Source: Paracidovorax avenae (GTDB lineage: Bacteria; Pseudomonadota; Gammaproteobacteria; Burkholderiales; Burkholderiaceae_C). Taken from it: a stretch of DNA of 64,000 nt. Under the pieces are notes generated by a model that ran no database searches, had not been told where the DNA came from, and saw only the letters and a list, made by a program, of their open reading frames with translations. The position numbers were made by a program, and so were the translations under genes. The first letter of the stretch is position 1. Each line of letters begins with the position of its first letter. The DNA is taken from assembly GCF_040892545.1 (NCBI RefSeq), contig NZ_CP156079.1, positions 2,825,501 through 2,889,500 of the forward strand. Direction: 5' to 3'. Below are positions 48,830-57,540 of the stretch, one piece after another.

Positions 48830-49714
48830 TCAGCGGCCTCCCCGTGCCAGCTCGATGAAGGCCCGCACGTAGTCGATGGCGGTATCCGCCTCGCGTGCGC
48901 CCAGGAAGATCTGCTTGGCGATGCCGCGCGCGCCCAGCCGCACGGGCACGACATCCATCCGGGCCGCATATTCCTCCACCAGCCACCGCGGCAGGGCGGC
49001 CACGCCGCGGCCGCTGGCCACCATCTGCAACATGATGTCGGTGGTCTCGATGGCCTTGTGTCGCCGGGGCGTGACGCCGGCCGGCAGGAGGAACTGGTTG
49101 TAGATGTCCAGCCGCTCGATGTCCACGGGGTAGCTGATGAGCACCTCCCCGGTCAGCTGCTGCGGCTTCACGTAGGCCGCCGAAGCCAGGGCATGGTCCC
49201 TCGCGACGACGAGCACCTGCTCGTAGTCGAACACGGGCTCGAACTGCAGCCCGGGCTTGTACAGCGGGTCGGGCGTGACCAGCAGGTCGATCTCGTAGCC
49301 GAAAAGGGCGCCGATCCCGCCGAACTGGAACTTCTGCTTGACGTCCACATCGACGTCGGGCCACGCGGTCAGGTAGGGCGACACCACCTTGAGCAGCCAT
49401 TGGTAGCACGGGTGGCATTCCATGCCGATCCGCAGCGCACCGCGCTCGCCCTGCGCGAACTGCCCCAGCCGCTCCTCGGCCAGTTCCAGTTGCGGCAGCA
49501 CGCGGTTGGCCACGGCCAGCAGGTACTGGCCCGCTTGCGTCAGGCGCAGGCTGCGGCCTTCGCGCAGCCAGACATCGGTGCCCAGTTGCTGCTCGAGCTT
49601 CTTCATGCTGTGGCTCAGGGCCGACTGGGTGAGGTTCAGCACGCCCGCGGAGGCGGTCAGCGAACCTTGTTTCTCGACCTGCTGGACGATGCTGAGGTGG
49701 ATGCGCTCCAGCAT
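48830..49714 (-). CDS. metR: LysR-family regulator MetR
   Basis: A 294-residue LysR-type regulator. The N-terminal helix-turn-helix (LTASAGVLNLTQSALSHSMK) is followed by an effector domain with MECHPCYQWL, FDYEQVLVVARDHALA and QMVASGRGVAALPRW, which line up by eye with the homocysteine-responsive regulator MetR of E. coli. It is divergent from the FMN reductase-MesX-MesD genes, which it should activate when homocysteine builds up. A strong palindrome lies in the gap. Confidence 0.9.
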   Translation of the reverse strand: MLERIHLSIVQQVEKQGSLTASAGVLNLTQSALSHSMKKLEQQLGTDVWLREGRSLRLTQAGQYLLAVANRVLPQLELAEERLGQFAQGERGALRIGMECHPCYQWLLKVVSPYLTAWPDVDVDVKQKFQFGGIGALFGYEIDLLVTPDPLYKPGLQFEPVFDYEQVLVVARDHALASAAYVKPQQLTGEVLISYPVDIERLDIYNQFLLPAGVTPRRHKAIETTDIMLQMVASGRGVAALPRWLVEEYAARMDVVPVRLGARGIAKQIFLGAREADTAIDYVRAFIELARGGR

Positions 49715-49740
49715 TTCAATGAACCCTGCTCATGAATTGT

Positions 49741-49763
49741 TGAAATAAAACCATTTTACTTCA
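49741..49763. promoter_or_regulatory. Palindrome between metR and the methionine synthase genes, probable MetR site
   Basis: Arms TGAAATAAAA and TTTTACTTCA flank a 3-base centre (CCA) and match at nine of ten positions. The outer TGAA/TTCA halves are those of MetR sites, though the spacing is longer than the classical TGAA-N5-TTCA. AT-rich DNA here stands out from the GC-rich surroundings. Confidence 0.6.
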
Positions 49764-49813
49764 TTGATCCAGGCGCCTACCATCCGCCCGAACCAATGAC
49801 AGGAAGGAAAGAA

Positions 49814-50395
49814 ATGACACGCCCACTTCGTCTGGCCGCGGTCTCCGGCGGGCTGCAATCTCCCTCCAGGACCGCCACCCTGGCAGAGCATCTGATGGAC
49901 CTGATCGCCCATGCGCTGCCGTGCGAACAGCGTCTGGTCGAACTGGGCCGGCTCGCGCCGCAGTTCGCGGGCGCAGTCCGCCGGTCCGAACTGCCCGATG
50001 CGGTGGAGCGGGAACTCGCGGCCGTGGAGCAGGCCGATGCCCTGGTGGTGGCGACACCGGTGTACCGCGGCGCCTACAGCGGGCTGTTCAAGCACTTCTT
50101 CGATTTCATCCACCAGGACGCCCTGATCGACAAGCCGGTCCTGCTGGCCGCCACCGGTGGCAGCGAACGCCATGCGCTGGTGATCGACCACCAGTTGCGG
50201 CCGTTGTTCAGCTTCTTCCAGGCGCGCACGTTGCCGCTCGGCGTCTATGCGACCGACAAGGATGTCGTGGACTACCGGCTTCGCGACGAAGCCCTGATCG
50301 CACGGGCCCGGCTGGCCGTCGAAAAGGCATTGCCGTTGCTGGAGCTGGCGTGCTTCGCCAGGCCGCGTCCAGCCGATGCACTGGCCGTGGCCTGA
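49814..50395 (+). CDS. NAD(P)H-dependent FMN reductase (MsuE-like)
   Basis: A 193-residue flavodoxin-fold reductase. The N-terminal SGGLQSPSRTATLAEHL binds the flavin phosphate, and ATPVYRGAYSGLFKHFFDF and LLAATGGSERHAL are typical of MsuE/SsuE-like enzymes. It would supply reduced flavin. It is first in the MetR-controlled cluster, directly before MesX, so reduced flavin or electrons for the oxygen-dependent MesD/MesX system is a natural inference. AGGAAGG precedes the ATG. Confidence 0.9.
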   Translation: MTRPLRLAAVSGGLQSPSRTATLAEHLMDLIAHALPCEQRLVELGRLAPQFAGAVRRSELPDAVERELAAVEQADALVVATPVYRGAYSGLFKHFFDFIHQDALIDKPVLLAATGGSERHALVIDHQLRPLFSFFQARTLPLGVYATDKDVVDYRLRDEALIARARLAVEKALPLLELACFARPRPADALAVA

Positions 50396-50437
50396 AGCAC
50401 GGATCCCCCCTCAAGAACCCGGTTTACTGGAACTGCG

Positions 50438-51421
50438 ATGCACCAAGAACTCCATTTCACGCTCAAGAGCATCTGCTTCGATGAGGACTACCAGCCATCG
50501 GACAGCACGCGCATCACCACCAACTTCGCCAACCTGGCCCGGGGAGCGAACCGGCGGCAGAACCTGCGCAACACGCTGCGGATGATCGACAACCGCTTCA
50601 ATGACCTCGCGCATTGGGACAACCCGGCGGGCGATCGCTACGCCGTCGCTCTGGAGATCATCTCCGTCGAAATGGACATCAGTGCCACCGGCGGCACCGG
50701 CACATTCCCGTTGATCGAGATCCTGAAAACCAGCATGTTCGACAGGCAGGCGAACCGGCGCATCGACGGCATCGCGGGGAACAATTTTTCCTCGTACGTC
50801 CGCGACTACGACTTCAGCGTCCTGCTGCCGGATTACAACGCCGGTCGCGCGGAATTCGGCACTCCGGACGACTTCGGGGACCTGCACGGCAAGCTGTTCA
50901 AGCAGTTCACCCACTCGGATACCTACCGCGGGCACTTCACGAAGCCGCCCGTCATCTGCATCAGCGTATCGACCAGCAGAACCTACCGACAGACCGGCAA
51001 CCGCCATCCCGTGCTGGGGGTGGAGTACCGGCAGGACGAGCTGTCCTCGACCGACCGGTACTTCGCCAAGATGGGGATGCAGGTCCGCTTCTTCATGCCG
51101 CCAGGCGGCGTGGCACCGCTGGCGTTCTACTTCCACGGAGACCTGCTGAACGACTACACCCCGCTGGAACTGATCGGCACCATCAGCACCATGGAGACCT
51201 TCCAGAAGATCTACCGCCCGGAGATCTACAACGCCAATTCGGCTGCCGGGGCGATCTACCGACCGAGCCTGAGTCACCAGGACTACTCGCTGACGCAGAT
51301 CGTCTATGACCGGGTCGAACGCAGCCAGCTCGCGGTCCAGCAGGGAAAGTTCGCGGAGGAGCACTTCATCAAGCCCTACAGGAACGTGCTGGACCGGTGG
51401 GCGGCCGCCTGCCCGCTCTGA
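50438..51421 (+). CDS. mesX: MesX (DUF1852), partner of the MesD methionine synthase
   Basis: A 327-residue DUF1852 protein (for example SICFDEDYQPSDSTRITTNF near the start). Work on Acinetobacter described DUF1852 as MesX, needed together with MesD and oxygen for folate-independent methionine synthesis; the methyl donor was not settled. The gene is followed by mesD after 44 bases and preceded by an FMN reductase, and a metR gene is divergent, which fits that system. There is no signal peptide. Confidence 0.88.
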   Translation: MHQELHFTLKSICFDEDYQPSDSTRITTNFANLARGANRRQNLRNTLRMIDNRFNDLAHWDNPAGDRYAVALEIISVEMDISATGGTGTFPLIEILKTSMFDRQANRRIDGIAGNNFSSYVRDYDFSVLLPDYNAGRAEFGTPDDFGDLHGKLFKQFTHSDTYRGHFTKPPVICISVSTSRTYRQTGNRHPVLGVEYRQDELSSTDRYFAKMGMQVRFFMPPGGVAPLAFYFHGDLLNDYTPLELIGTISTMETFQKIYRPEIYNANSAAGAIYRPSLSHQDYSLTQIVYDRVERSQLAVQQGKFAEEHFIKPYRNVLDRWAAACPL

Positions 51422-51465
51422 ACGCAGCCCTGACCATTTCTCTTTACTTGAAAGGATTCCTTCCG

Positions 51466-52491
51466 ATGTTCGAAACCTCCATCGCCGGTAGCCTGCCCAA
51501 GCCCGCCTGGCTGGCCGAAACCCACAAGCTCTGGCCCCAGTGGAGGGCCGAGGGCGAGGCGCTGCGCCAGGCCAAGGCCGATGCGACCCTGCTGTGGATC
51601 AAGGCCCAGGAAGACGCCGGCCTGGACATCGTGTGCGACGGCGAGCAGTCGCGCCAGCATTTCGTGCACGGCTTCCTCGAGCAGGTCGAGGGCATCGACT
51701 TCGAGCACAAGGTGAAGATGGGCATCCGCGACAACCGCTACGACGCGATGGTGCCGCAGGTCGTGTCTGCCCTGCGGCTGAAGGGCCGCGTGCATGCCTT
51801 CGAGGCGCAGCTGGCGCGCGCCCACACGAAGAAGAAGCTGAAATTCACCCTGCCGGGCCCGATGACTATCGTCGATACCGTGGCGGACCGCTTCTACGGC
51901 GACAAGGTGAAAATGGCTTTCGCGTTCGCGGAACTGCTCAACCAGGAAGCGCTCGCCCTGCAGGCCGATGGCGTGGACATCATCCAGTTCGACGAGCCCG
52001 CGTTCAACGTGTACATGAAGGATGCCGCCGACTGGGGCGTGCAGGCGCTCGAGCGCGCGGCGCAGGGCCTGACCTGCACGACGGCAGTGCACATCTGCTA
52101 CGGCTACGGCATCCAGGCCAATACCGACTGGAAGAGCACCCTGGGCGACGAATGGCGCCAGTACGAAACGGTGTTTCCCGCGCTGGCCCGGAGCAGCATC
52201 GACCAGGTGAGCCTGGAATGCATCCACTCCCACGTGCCGCCGGACCTGATGCGGCTGCTGGCCGGCAAGGACGTGATGGTCGGCGTGATCGACGTGGCCA
52301 CCGACGTGGTCGAGACGCCGGAGGAGGTGGCCGACACCATCGGCCGTGCCCTCGAATTCGTGCCGAAGGAGCGCCTGTTCCCCTGCACCAATTGCGGACT
52401 CGCCCCGATGGGGCGGGACGTGGCATGGCGCAAGCTGCAGGCGCTGGCGGAAGGCACGCGGCTGGCGAAGGAGCGGTTCGCTACGGCGTGA
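51466..52491 (+). CDS. mesD: MesD, core-MetE-type folate-independent methionine synthase
   Basis: A 341-residue protein corresponding to only the C-terminal catalytic half of MetE, so it lacks the N-terminal folate-interacting half of the 750-residue enzyme. Zinc/homocysteine residues are expected in VHICYGYG (His, Cys) and CTNCGLAPM near the C-terminus; FDEPAFNVY and EQSRQHFVHGF also fit. The close link to MesX identifies the MesD branch. AAAGGA lies before the ATG at 51466. The last 11 bases overlap the convergent HD gene. Confidence 0.9.
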   Translation: MFETSIAGSLPKPAWLAETHKLWPQWRAEGEALRQAKADATLLWIKAQEDAGLDIVCDGEQSRQHFVHGFLEQVEGIDFEHKVKMGIRDNRYDAMVPQVVSALRLKGRVHAFEAQLARAHTKKKLKFTLPGPMTIVDTVADRFYGDKVKMAFAFAELLNQEALALQADGVDIIQFDEPAFNVYMKDAADWGVQALERAAQGLTCTTAVHICYGYGIQANTDWKSTLGDEWRQYETVFPALARSSIDQVSLECIHSHVPPDLMRLLAGKDVMVGVIDVATDVVETPEEVADTIGRALEFVPKERLFPCTNCGLAPMGRDVAWRKLQALAEGTRLAKERFATA

Positions 52492-53125
52492 GCCCGTCGC
52501 GCCGGGCCAGCGCATCCTGCAGCGCGGCATGGAAGCGCCCGGCCGCCACGTCGAGCGGCCAGGGCTCCCAGGGGGTGTCGCCGTACCGGGCCGCCAGCGG
52601 GTCGATGCCCACCACGGGCGCATCGATGCGCAGGATGTCGCGCACCTCGTCGTGCGTCCAGCCCACGCAATGCATGGCCTCGCTGGCTGCGGCGGCCAGA
52701 TCCGCCGCCTTGTGCAGCCGGTGGCCCTCCGGTGTCCAGTCCGGCAACCCGTAGCGCTGGGCGACCGCCTGCATGAGCCGGTCCGCCACGGCGCGGAAGG
52801 GTTCGCCCAGTACCGCCTTGAGCGGCGAGATGCAGTCGAAGCCCAGAAAACCTTCCTCCGCGTCGTGCAGGATTTCCTGCAGTTCTTCCCCGGCACTCAG
52901 CGGCCCCGGAGCGGCGGCCCGCCGGAGCTCCAGCACCAGCAGCGAGTGCTGCGCGACCGACAGCGGCAGCGGCCAGGCGGATTCGCCGCCCCAGCGGGCC
53001 GTGCGCGACAGGCGCACCGCCAGGTCCCTGTCGGTCCATGCGCCAGGGTCCGGATCGATCAGGTCGAGGTGCGCGCCGGAGGGAAGCCGCATCCAGGCGC
53101 GGGGAAGCAGGGGGTCGGAGTTCAT
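52481..53125 (-). CDS. HD-domain phosphohydrolase (YfbR-like)
   Basis: A 214-residue HD-superfamily protein. Metal ligands are His in SVAQHSLLVLEL and the His-Asp pair in ILHDAEEGFLGFDCISPLK, as in 5'-nucleotidase YfbR and similar chromosomal proteins. The remaining part is helical with a conserved-looking WTHDEVRDIL. It probably hydrolyses a nucleotide; the substrate is unknown. It is convergent with mesD with an 11-base tail overlap and is the last gene before the mobile region. Confidence 0.85.
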   Translation of the reverse strand: MNSDPLLPRAWMRLPSGAHLDLIDPDPGAWTDRDLAVRLSRTARWGGESAWPLPLSVAQHSLLVLELRRAAAPGPLSAGEELQEILHDAEEGFLGFDCISPLKAVLGEPFRAVADRLMQAVAQRYGLPDWTPEGHRLHKAADLAAAASEAMHCVGWTHDEVRDILRIDAPVVGIDPLAARYGDTPWEPWPLDVAAGRFHAALQDALARRDGLTP

Positions 53126-53145
53126 GCGTGCATTGTGCGGGGCAC

Positions 53146-54264
53146 TCAGGAACGGCCGGGCGGTGCCTTGGGGTCGAGCAGGTGCGCCGCCTGGCTCGAG
53201 CCGGTCGAACGGAAATACCCCATGACGGTCGCCACGCTGCGGTGCCCCGTCATGGCCATCGTGTCGGCCAGGGGAACGTTCTGGGACGCCGCCTCGGTGA
53301 CGAACCCCGACCGCAGCGAATGCGCGGAGTAGTCGTCGGACAGCCCGGCGGCCCGGGCACGTTCCTTGACGATGTCGCGTACCGCGGCAGGGGACAGCGC
53401 ACCGGCCGGCTTGCCGCCCTTCAACACCCGCCGGAACACCGGCCCCTCCGTGATGCGCGCGGCCTCCAGCCACGCCTGCAGGGCTTCTCCGGCCATGCCT
53501 TCGATGGGTTTGTAGTTTTCCGGCCGGTCCGCCGCGTGCTGGTTGGTCTTGGAGTGGGCCAGCACGAACGTGAACGACGACGCCCCATGGCGCCGCAGGT
53601 GCCTCATCTCGGCGCCGGCCACCTCCGAACGGCGCCGCCCACCGCTGGCGAACGCGAAAAGAAGCAGGGCGCGGTCCCGCAGGCCCTTGAGCGTTGACAG
53701 ATCGCAGGTTTCCACCATGGCCATCAGCGGGTCCTTCGTCAGCGCGTCCTTCTTCCTGGGCAGGTCGCCGCGCTTGCCGTAGGCACGGCGTGTCTTGGCC
53801 AGCAGGTCGCGGACTTTCGCGTCCTGGCAGGGGTTCTCGACTTCCTTGAGCTGGTGGGTTTTCGAGAGCACCGCGATGCGGTGCACCAGCGTATTGAGGG
53901 CCATGGGGCCCGGCTTGCCCTTGAACCCGGCCTGCACCAGGACCGCATCGATCGCGGGCGGCAGTTCGTGCAGCAGCCCGTCACTGGAGCTGCGCTGGGC
54001 GTGGTCCACGATGAACTGCAGCACCACGGCCGAGGGCACGGGAAGCGCGATCGGCTGCCCGTAACGCAGGTTGAACCAGGCCGCCCAGTACCGCAGGGCA
54101 GAGCGGTAACTCGCCTGGGTGTTGGCCGATTCGCCTTCGCGCATCAGGTCCTCGACGGCCCGCGCCGTGGCATCGGAGAGCAATTCCGGCTGCAGCGCGG
54201 GCACGTTTCCCGGCGTCGGCAGGCGCATGGGCAGGCCAGAAGCGGGTGGTTTGGATTTTTTCAT
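53146..54264 (-). CDS. Tyrosine recombinase / phage-type integrase
   Basis: A 372-residue site-specific recombinase. An N-terminal SAM-like core-binding region (about 30-160) precedes the catalytic domain with Arg in SGGRRRSEVAGAEM, Lys in LAHSKTNQ, HSLRSGF (His, Arg), TGHRSVATVMGYF (His, catalytic Tyr). All catalytic residues are present. The length and lack of an AP2-like arm domain resemble integrases of genomic islands rather than lambda. It is divergent from the KfrA-like gene. No tRNA or att repeat was found beside it. Confidence 0.9.
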   Translation of the reverse strand: MKKSKPPASGLPMRLPTPGNVPALQPELLSDATARAVEDLMREGESANTQASYRSALRYWAAWFNLRYGQPIALPVPSAVVLQFIVDHAQRSSSDGLLHELPPAIDAVLVQAGFKGKPGPMALNTLVHRIAVLSKTHQLKEVENPCQDAKVRDLLAKTRRAYGKRGDLPRKKDALTKDPLMAMVETCDLSTLKGLRDRALLLFAFASGGRRRSEVAGAEMRHLRRHGASSFTFVLAHSKTNQHAADRPENYKPIEGMAGEALQAWLEAARITEGPVFRRVLKGGKPAGALSPAAVRDIVKERARAAGLSDDYSAHSLRSGFVTEAASQNVPLADTMAMTGHRSVATVMGYFRSTGSSQAAHLLDPKAPPGRS

Positions 54265-54354
54265 ACATACAATGTATTGTTTTATATATTACATGTCACT
54301 TTATTCACGATAAGAACCTCTTATCGTGGGTAATTATTGAAAGGGGAGAGGGCG
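54265..54354. promoter_or_regulatory. AT-rich divergent promoter region of integrase and KfrA-like gene
   Basis: A 90-base gap, clearly AT-richer than its surroundings, carries the promoters of both genes. It contains ACAATGTATTGT (a 12-base near-palindrome at the integrase start) and the KfrA-type palindrome at 54306-54328, suggesting shared control. Confidence 0.55.
54306..54328. promoter_or_regulatory. Perfect palindrome, probable KfrA-type operator
   Basis: CACGATAAGA and TCTTATCGTG are exact complements separated by 3 bases (ACC), 27 bases before the KfrA-like start codon. KfrA proteins bind palindromes at their own promoter, so autoregulation and perhaps control of the integrase are expected. 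Confidence 0.72.
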
Positions 54355-55338
54355 ATGCCAGCCAAAATGCTCAGAGGGCCGCGGGGCGTGCAGATGGAAG
54401 AGGTCTGGGCCGCAGCCGATGCGGTGCTTGCCCTGGGTGAGCGCCCCACCGTCGAACGGGTGCGGCACCAATTGGGCAGGGGGTCGCCGAACACGGTGGG
54501 GCCCATGCTCGACGGCTGGTACGCGACGCTGGCCAGGCGGCTGCAGGCGCCGGCAGATCCGTCGGAGCCAGGGGAAGGCTCCGGGGAAGCCTTGCCCGCA
54601 CCCGTTGCCAGGGCGGCGAAAGCACTGTGGGGCCGGGCCCTGCAGCAGGCGGACGAATCGGCGGCCGCCCGTCTCGCCCAATCCCGCGCCGAACTGGAGG
54701 CACAGGCCGAAGCCCTGCGCCTCGCCCAGGACGAACTGGCGCGGGAAAAGCAACGCCTGGACGACCGCGAAGAGGCCTACGCAGTCGCCCTGCAAGCCCG
54801 AGACGCCCAGATCGCCGAGGCGGCGCGGCAAGCCCGGGACCTGCAGCAGCAACTCCTGGCCTGCCAGCAGCAGCTGGACACGGCCCGCTCGGACAACACG
54901 CAACTGCGCAAGGCCGCGGATGCGGAACGGAAACGCCAGGAGGCCCGGGAAGCAGACCACTTGGCCGAACGTGCCCGCATCGAAGAACGGGCGCAGGCCC
55001 AGGAACGCCGGCTCCACGCCGAGGTGGACCGGGCCCGCCAGGAATCCCGGCGGCTGGCGCTCCAGCTGGAAAGCGAACAGAAGAAATCCGCCAAGGCGCT
55101 CTCCGATGCCCAGGACCGGGCGCGGGCACTCGAAACCCGGGTGGGGATGCTGCATGCCGACAATGCCAAGCTCGCGGAGGACCTGCAGGCGGTCCGGGAT
55201 GAAGCCCGGCAACTGCAGCTCAAGCTCGACGACCGCAGCAGCGAGATGCTGGCCATGCTGAGTGAACTGAGGGACAGGCTGCCGGTCAGCGCCCCGAATA
55301 GGATGACTAAGGCGAGGGCCAGGAAGGCAAAAGAGTGA
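54355..55338 (+). CDS. KfrA-like DNA-binding protein with long coiled coil
   Basis: A 327-residue protein. The N-terminal KfrA DNA-binding domain (about residues 8-70, VQMEEVWAAADAVLALGERP with the helix-turn-helix SPNTVGPMLDGWYATL) is followed by a coiled coil of over 200 residues rich in Glu, Ala, Arg and Gln (about 95-305). KfrA is a plasmid partition-associated repressor; chromosomal-island homologues are usual beside integrases. A GGGGAG Shine-Dalgarno precedes the ATG at 54355. Its role on the island is probably repression and element maintenance. Confidence 0.85.
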   Translation: MPAKMLRGPRGVQMEEVWAAADAVLALGERPTVERVRHQLGRGSPNTVGPMLDGWYATLARRLQAPADPSEPGEGSGEALPAPVARAAKALWGRALQQADESAAARLAQSRAELEAQAEALRLAQDELAREKQRLDDREEAYAVALQARDAQIAEAARQARDLQQQLLACQQQLDTARSDNTQLRKAADAERKRQEAREADHLAERARIEERAQAQERRLHAEVDRARQESRRLALQLESEQKKSAKALSDAQDRARALETRVGMLHADNAKLAEDLQAVRDEARQLQLKLDDRSSEMLAMLSELRDRLPVSAPNRMTKARARKAKE

Positions 55339-55498
55339 GGGCGGAAGGTGGCCTTGCGACACGATGGCCAATTGTTCGCATATGTTTATTTCGATCGCCG
55401 CCCACCAATATAGTAGAGTAGACAGGCCTATGACGAGGGAAACGAGCGGCATCGGATTTTCCGGGCCGGCGGGCTGAAAAATAAGGGAGGCGAGTCCG

Positions 55499-56485
55499 AT
55501 GGACCGACACTTGATTGCTGAGGCGGCGAGAAACATGGCTGCGGCCAACCTGTTTAGCAAGATTTCCACAGAGGAGAAGGCTGCTAAGTTGGCTCGAGAG
55601 CTGCGGGAAATGCCTGACTCCACACTCCAGATGATGTCGAAGATGAGCGGTATTCCGCCGCATCAGACCCATCTGCACGTAGCCATGATGCGTGGTCAGG
55701 ACAACGAATTCACTGACGGGCTCGACGCCCTCCGAGAGTGGTTTCAGCCGGGCGATCTCATCCTGATGACAGCGAATCAAGCCTTGGCAAAGTCACAGAA
55801 GGCTCTCTATAAAGACGCAAGGTCCAGCCACGTCGCGATCGTGCATGCCGACTTCATATGCATCGACGCAATTCCCAAGGTCGGTGCCTCGAACCGTGTC
55901 ATCCCCGATGTCCTGGCAGATGTCGATCCTGAGTGGCGAGTGATCCGGCACAAAGCAGTCGGGCCTGACACTGTTGACAGCATCATGCGTGCGTGTGCCT
56001 TCTACTTGGCACAGCCGTACAAGATTCTCCCATCCAAGAAATCAGCCAAGAAGTTTGCCTACTGCTCAGAGTTGGCCCGCAAGATTTATCGAGACGTCGG
56101 CATAAAAGGCACTGGCATTCCCGATACCTCTATCATCGCGCCCGCTCACTTTGACCAGCTGGCAGATCACCATACAAATTGGGTCGATGTAACTGAGTCT
56201 TTGAGGCCTGCCGTCGAGTTCTGCAAGAAGTATCCGGAGATCCTGCGCTCGACTGCAAAGATATTCATAGATGGTCTGAAACTGAACCGCACGCGCTTCG
56301 AAGAGCGAACCGCACGACTGGCCAGCATTCAGGCCGCAGTAAAGGCCGGCAAAATGAGCAAAGAGGAAGCCCAAGCAGCCGTGGCGCATATCAGGAAGAT
56401 AGAGCACAGCATGAACCATACTTTCTGGGACGTGCAGCGCACGACTGATGGTCCTAGGCGCGCTGCCGGCGATGAGGCGACGTAG
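55499..56485 (+). CDS. YiiX-like permuted papain-fold (NlpC/P60-type) protein
   Basis: A 328-residue cytoplasmic protein. The central part (about 80-215) looks like the circularly permuted NlpC/P60 family: LILMTANQALAKSQ, the histidine strand SSHVAIVHADFICIDAI, and the cysteine motif FAYCSELARKIYRDVG. Such folds include amidases, deacylases and acyltransferases. The N-terminal 70 and C-terminal 90 residues are helical with MSKEEAQAAVAHI. The base composition is lower in GC than the chromosome genes, suggesting transfer. GGAGG precedes the ATG at 55499. The target is unknown. Confidence 0.7.
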   Translation: MDRHLIAEAARNMAAANLFSKISTEEKAAKLARELREMPDSTLQMMSKMSGIPPHQTHLHVAMMRGQDNEFTDGLDALREWFQPGDLILMTANQALAKSQKALYKDARSSHVAIVHADFICIDAIPKVGASNRVIPDVLADVDPEWRVIRHKAVGPDTVDSIMRACAFYLAQPYKILPSKKSAKKFAYCSELARKIYRDVGIKGTGIPDTSIIAPAHFDQLADHHTNWVDVTESLRPAVEFCKKYPEILRSTAKIFIDGLKLNRTRFEERTARLASIQAAVKAGKMSKEEAQAAVAHIRKIEHSMNHTFWDVQRTTDGPRRAAGDEAT

Positions 56486-56806
56486 CAGGCTATGGGCTCA
56501 GGCGGATTGCTGACAAACGGCTACCGTCAGACGCCGCCAATAGCCTAGCCAACGTGCACCCGTCAGCATAGAATTTGACATAATATACATCGTGTCTAGC
56601 AGCAGGAGTTTTGAAGAAGGCCGCTGCCGGCCCTCGAAACGTCTGCTTACACGGTGTGTGGTCGATCCCCAGAACTCCGTTGACGCACGCTGCGGACTCT
56701 AAGTACGTTTGCGTGGGGTGTCAACTCTAGGCCTTGTGGTGTCGAGCCGACGCAGGCCCAGCGCCGCGATCGCGCGCTACAAAACTGCAAGCAACATCCG
56801 CCGCGA
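56486..56806. other. Intergenic gap of about 320 bases in the element
   Basis: No gene is supported. A TTGACA at 56575-56580 has no -10 at normal spacing. A short AT-rich stretch (about 56570-56600) may be a promoter or divergent control region; nothing further was recognised. Confidence 0.4.
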
Positions 56807-57130
56807 TCACTCGTGCTCCTCAACCGATCCGCAACCCAGCGGGCACGAATCGAACGGCAGGAAATGGGCGCACTGGCCAGGATGCGGTGCCTCCGCAGCG
56901 AGCACCTCGCGCGTTTCGTACCCGAAATCGCGGGCAATCTCGGCAGCTCGCTGGCGTGCTGCCGCAGGCACCGTCGGCATCACTTCATCGACGTCCGCGC
57001 TCAAATTGCGCACGTAGAGCTCCCAGACGGCTCCGCTGCGGCCGCGAGCGCGCGCAGCGAGCTCCGCGCACCGATGCGCCCACAACGTCTCATCGAATCC
57101 AGCCGGGCCATGGTCATCGGCAGCACTCAT
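56807..57130 (-). CDS. Small element protein with CxH-CPxGCG motif (paralogue A)
   Basis: A 107-residue acidic protein. Its C-terminus CAHFLPFDSCPLGCGSVEEHE carries Cys-x-His-x6-Cys-x3-Cys, a likely zinc site. The same layout appears in the protein at 57537-57842 (motifs FD...W, VYE/WELY, GY near the middle, CPxGCGxVE at the end). The ATG at 57130 overlaps the preceding stop as ATGA, so it is translationally coupled. Function unknown; a small regulatory or adaptor protein of the element. Confidence 0.65.
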   Translation of the reverse strand: MSAADDHGPAGFDETLWAHRCAELAARARGRSGAVWELYVRNLSADVDEVMPTVPAAARQRAAEIARDFGYETREVLAAEAPHPGQCAHFLPFDSCPLGCGSVEEHE

Positions 57131-57540
57131 CGGGTGGCATCCTTTCGATCTCGCGTCTCCCAGCGCGACATTCCATTGCCGGCTGCTATAGCCAGCGAGT
57201 TCCTCACCTCGCGCGCCACCGGCGCCGCCGACAGCATCCAGACCTGGTCGAGAATGGCCGAAAGCTCGGGCGACGTTGACTCGACCTCGGCCTGCAGGGC
57301 AGCCTGGTCCATGGGCCCGACGTATAGCGTGATCACGCCGTGCAGGCGTAACCTCCGGATGCCGTCAGCGAGGTTCTTGGCATTGCGATCACCGGCCGCC
57401 GCGTTCGCGCAGCCCAACCGGCCTTCGAGGTCCTCGATCTGCGCCTGCAGGCTGTTAATTACGCCGATCGGGTTGTCGAGCGCTACCACTGCGTTTGCTT
57501 CTTTCATACGTCCGGTCAATGTCTTGTGCGCCACCTTCAC
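57127..57540 (-). CDS. Small element protein of unknown function
   Basis: A 137-residue protein starting with GTG at 57540, which overlaps the previous stop as GTGA; an ATG at 57507 is an alternative. The N-terminal part is coiled-coil-like (NPIGVINSLQAQIEDLEGRL), the rest has a repeated Leu/Val pattern. It lies between the two CPxGCG paralogues, and all three overlap. Family not recognised. Confidence 0.6.
   Translation of the reverse strand: MKVAHKTLTGRMKEANAVVALDNPIGVINSLQAQIEDLEGRLGCANAAAGDRNAKNLADGIRRLRLHGVITLYVGPMDQAALQAEVESTSPELSAILDQVWMLSAAPVAREVRNSLAIAAGNGMSRWETRDRKDATR

Noticed and set aside
55375..55394. TTCGC and TTCGA upstream of the YiiX-like gene, suggesting a third PIP box.
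   Set aside because: Only 10 bases separate them; the consensus needs 15.
56575..56600. TTGACA resembling a sigma-70 -35 box.
   Set aside because: No -10 hexamer at 16-18 bases; no transcript start can be supported.
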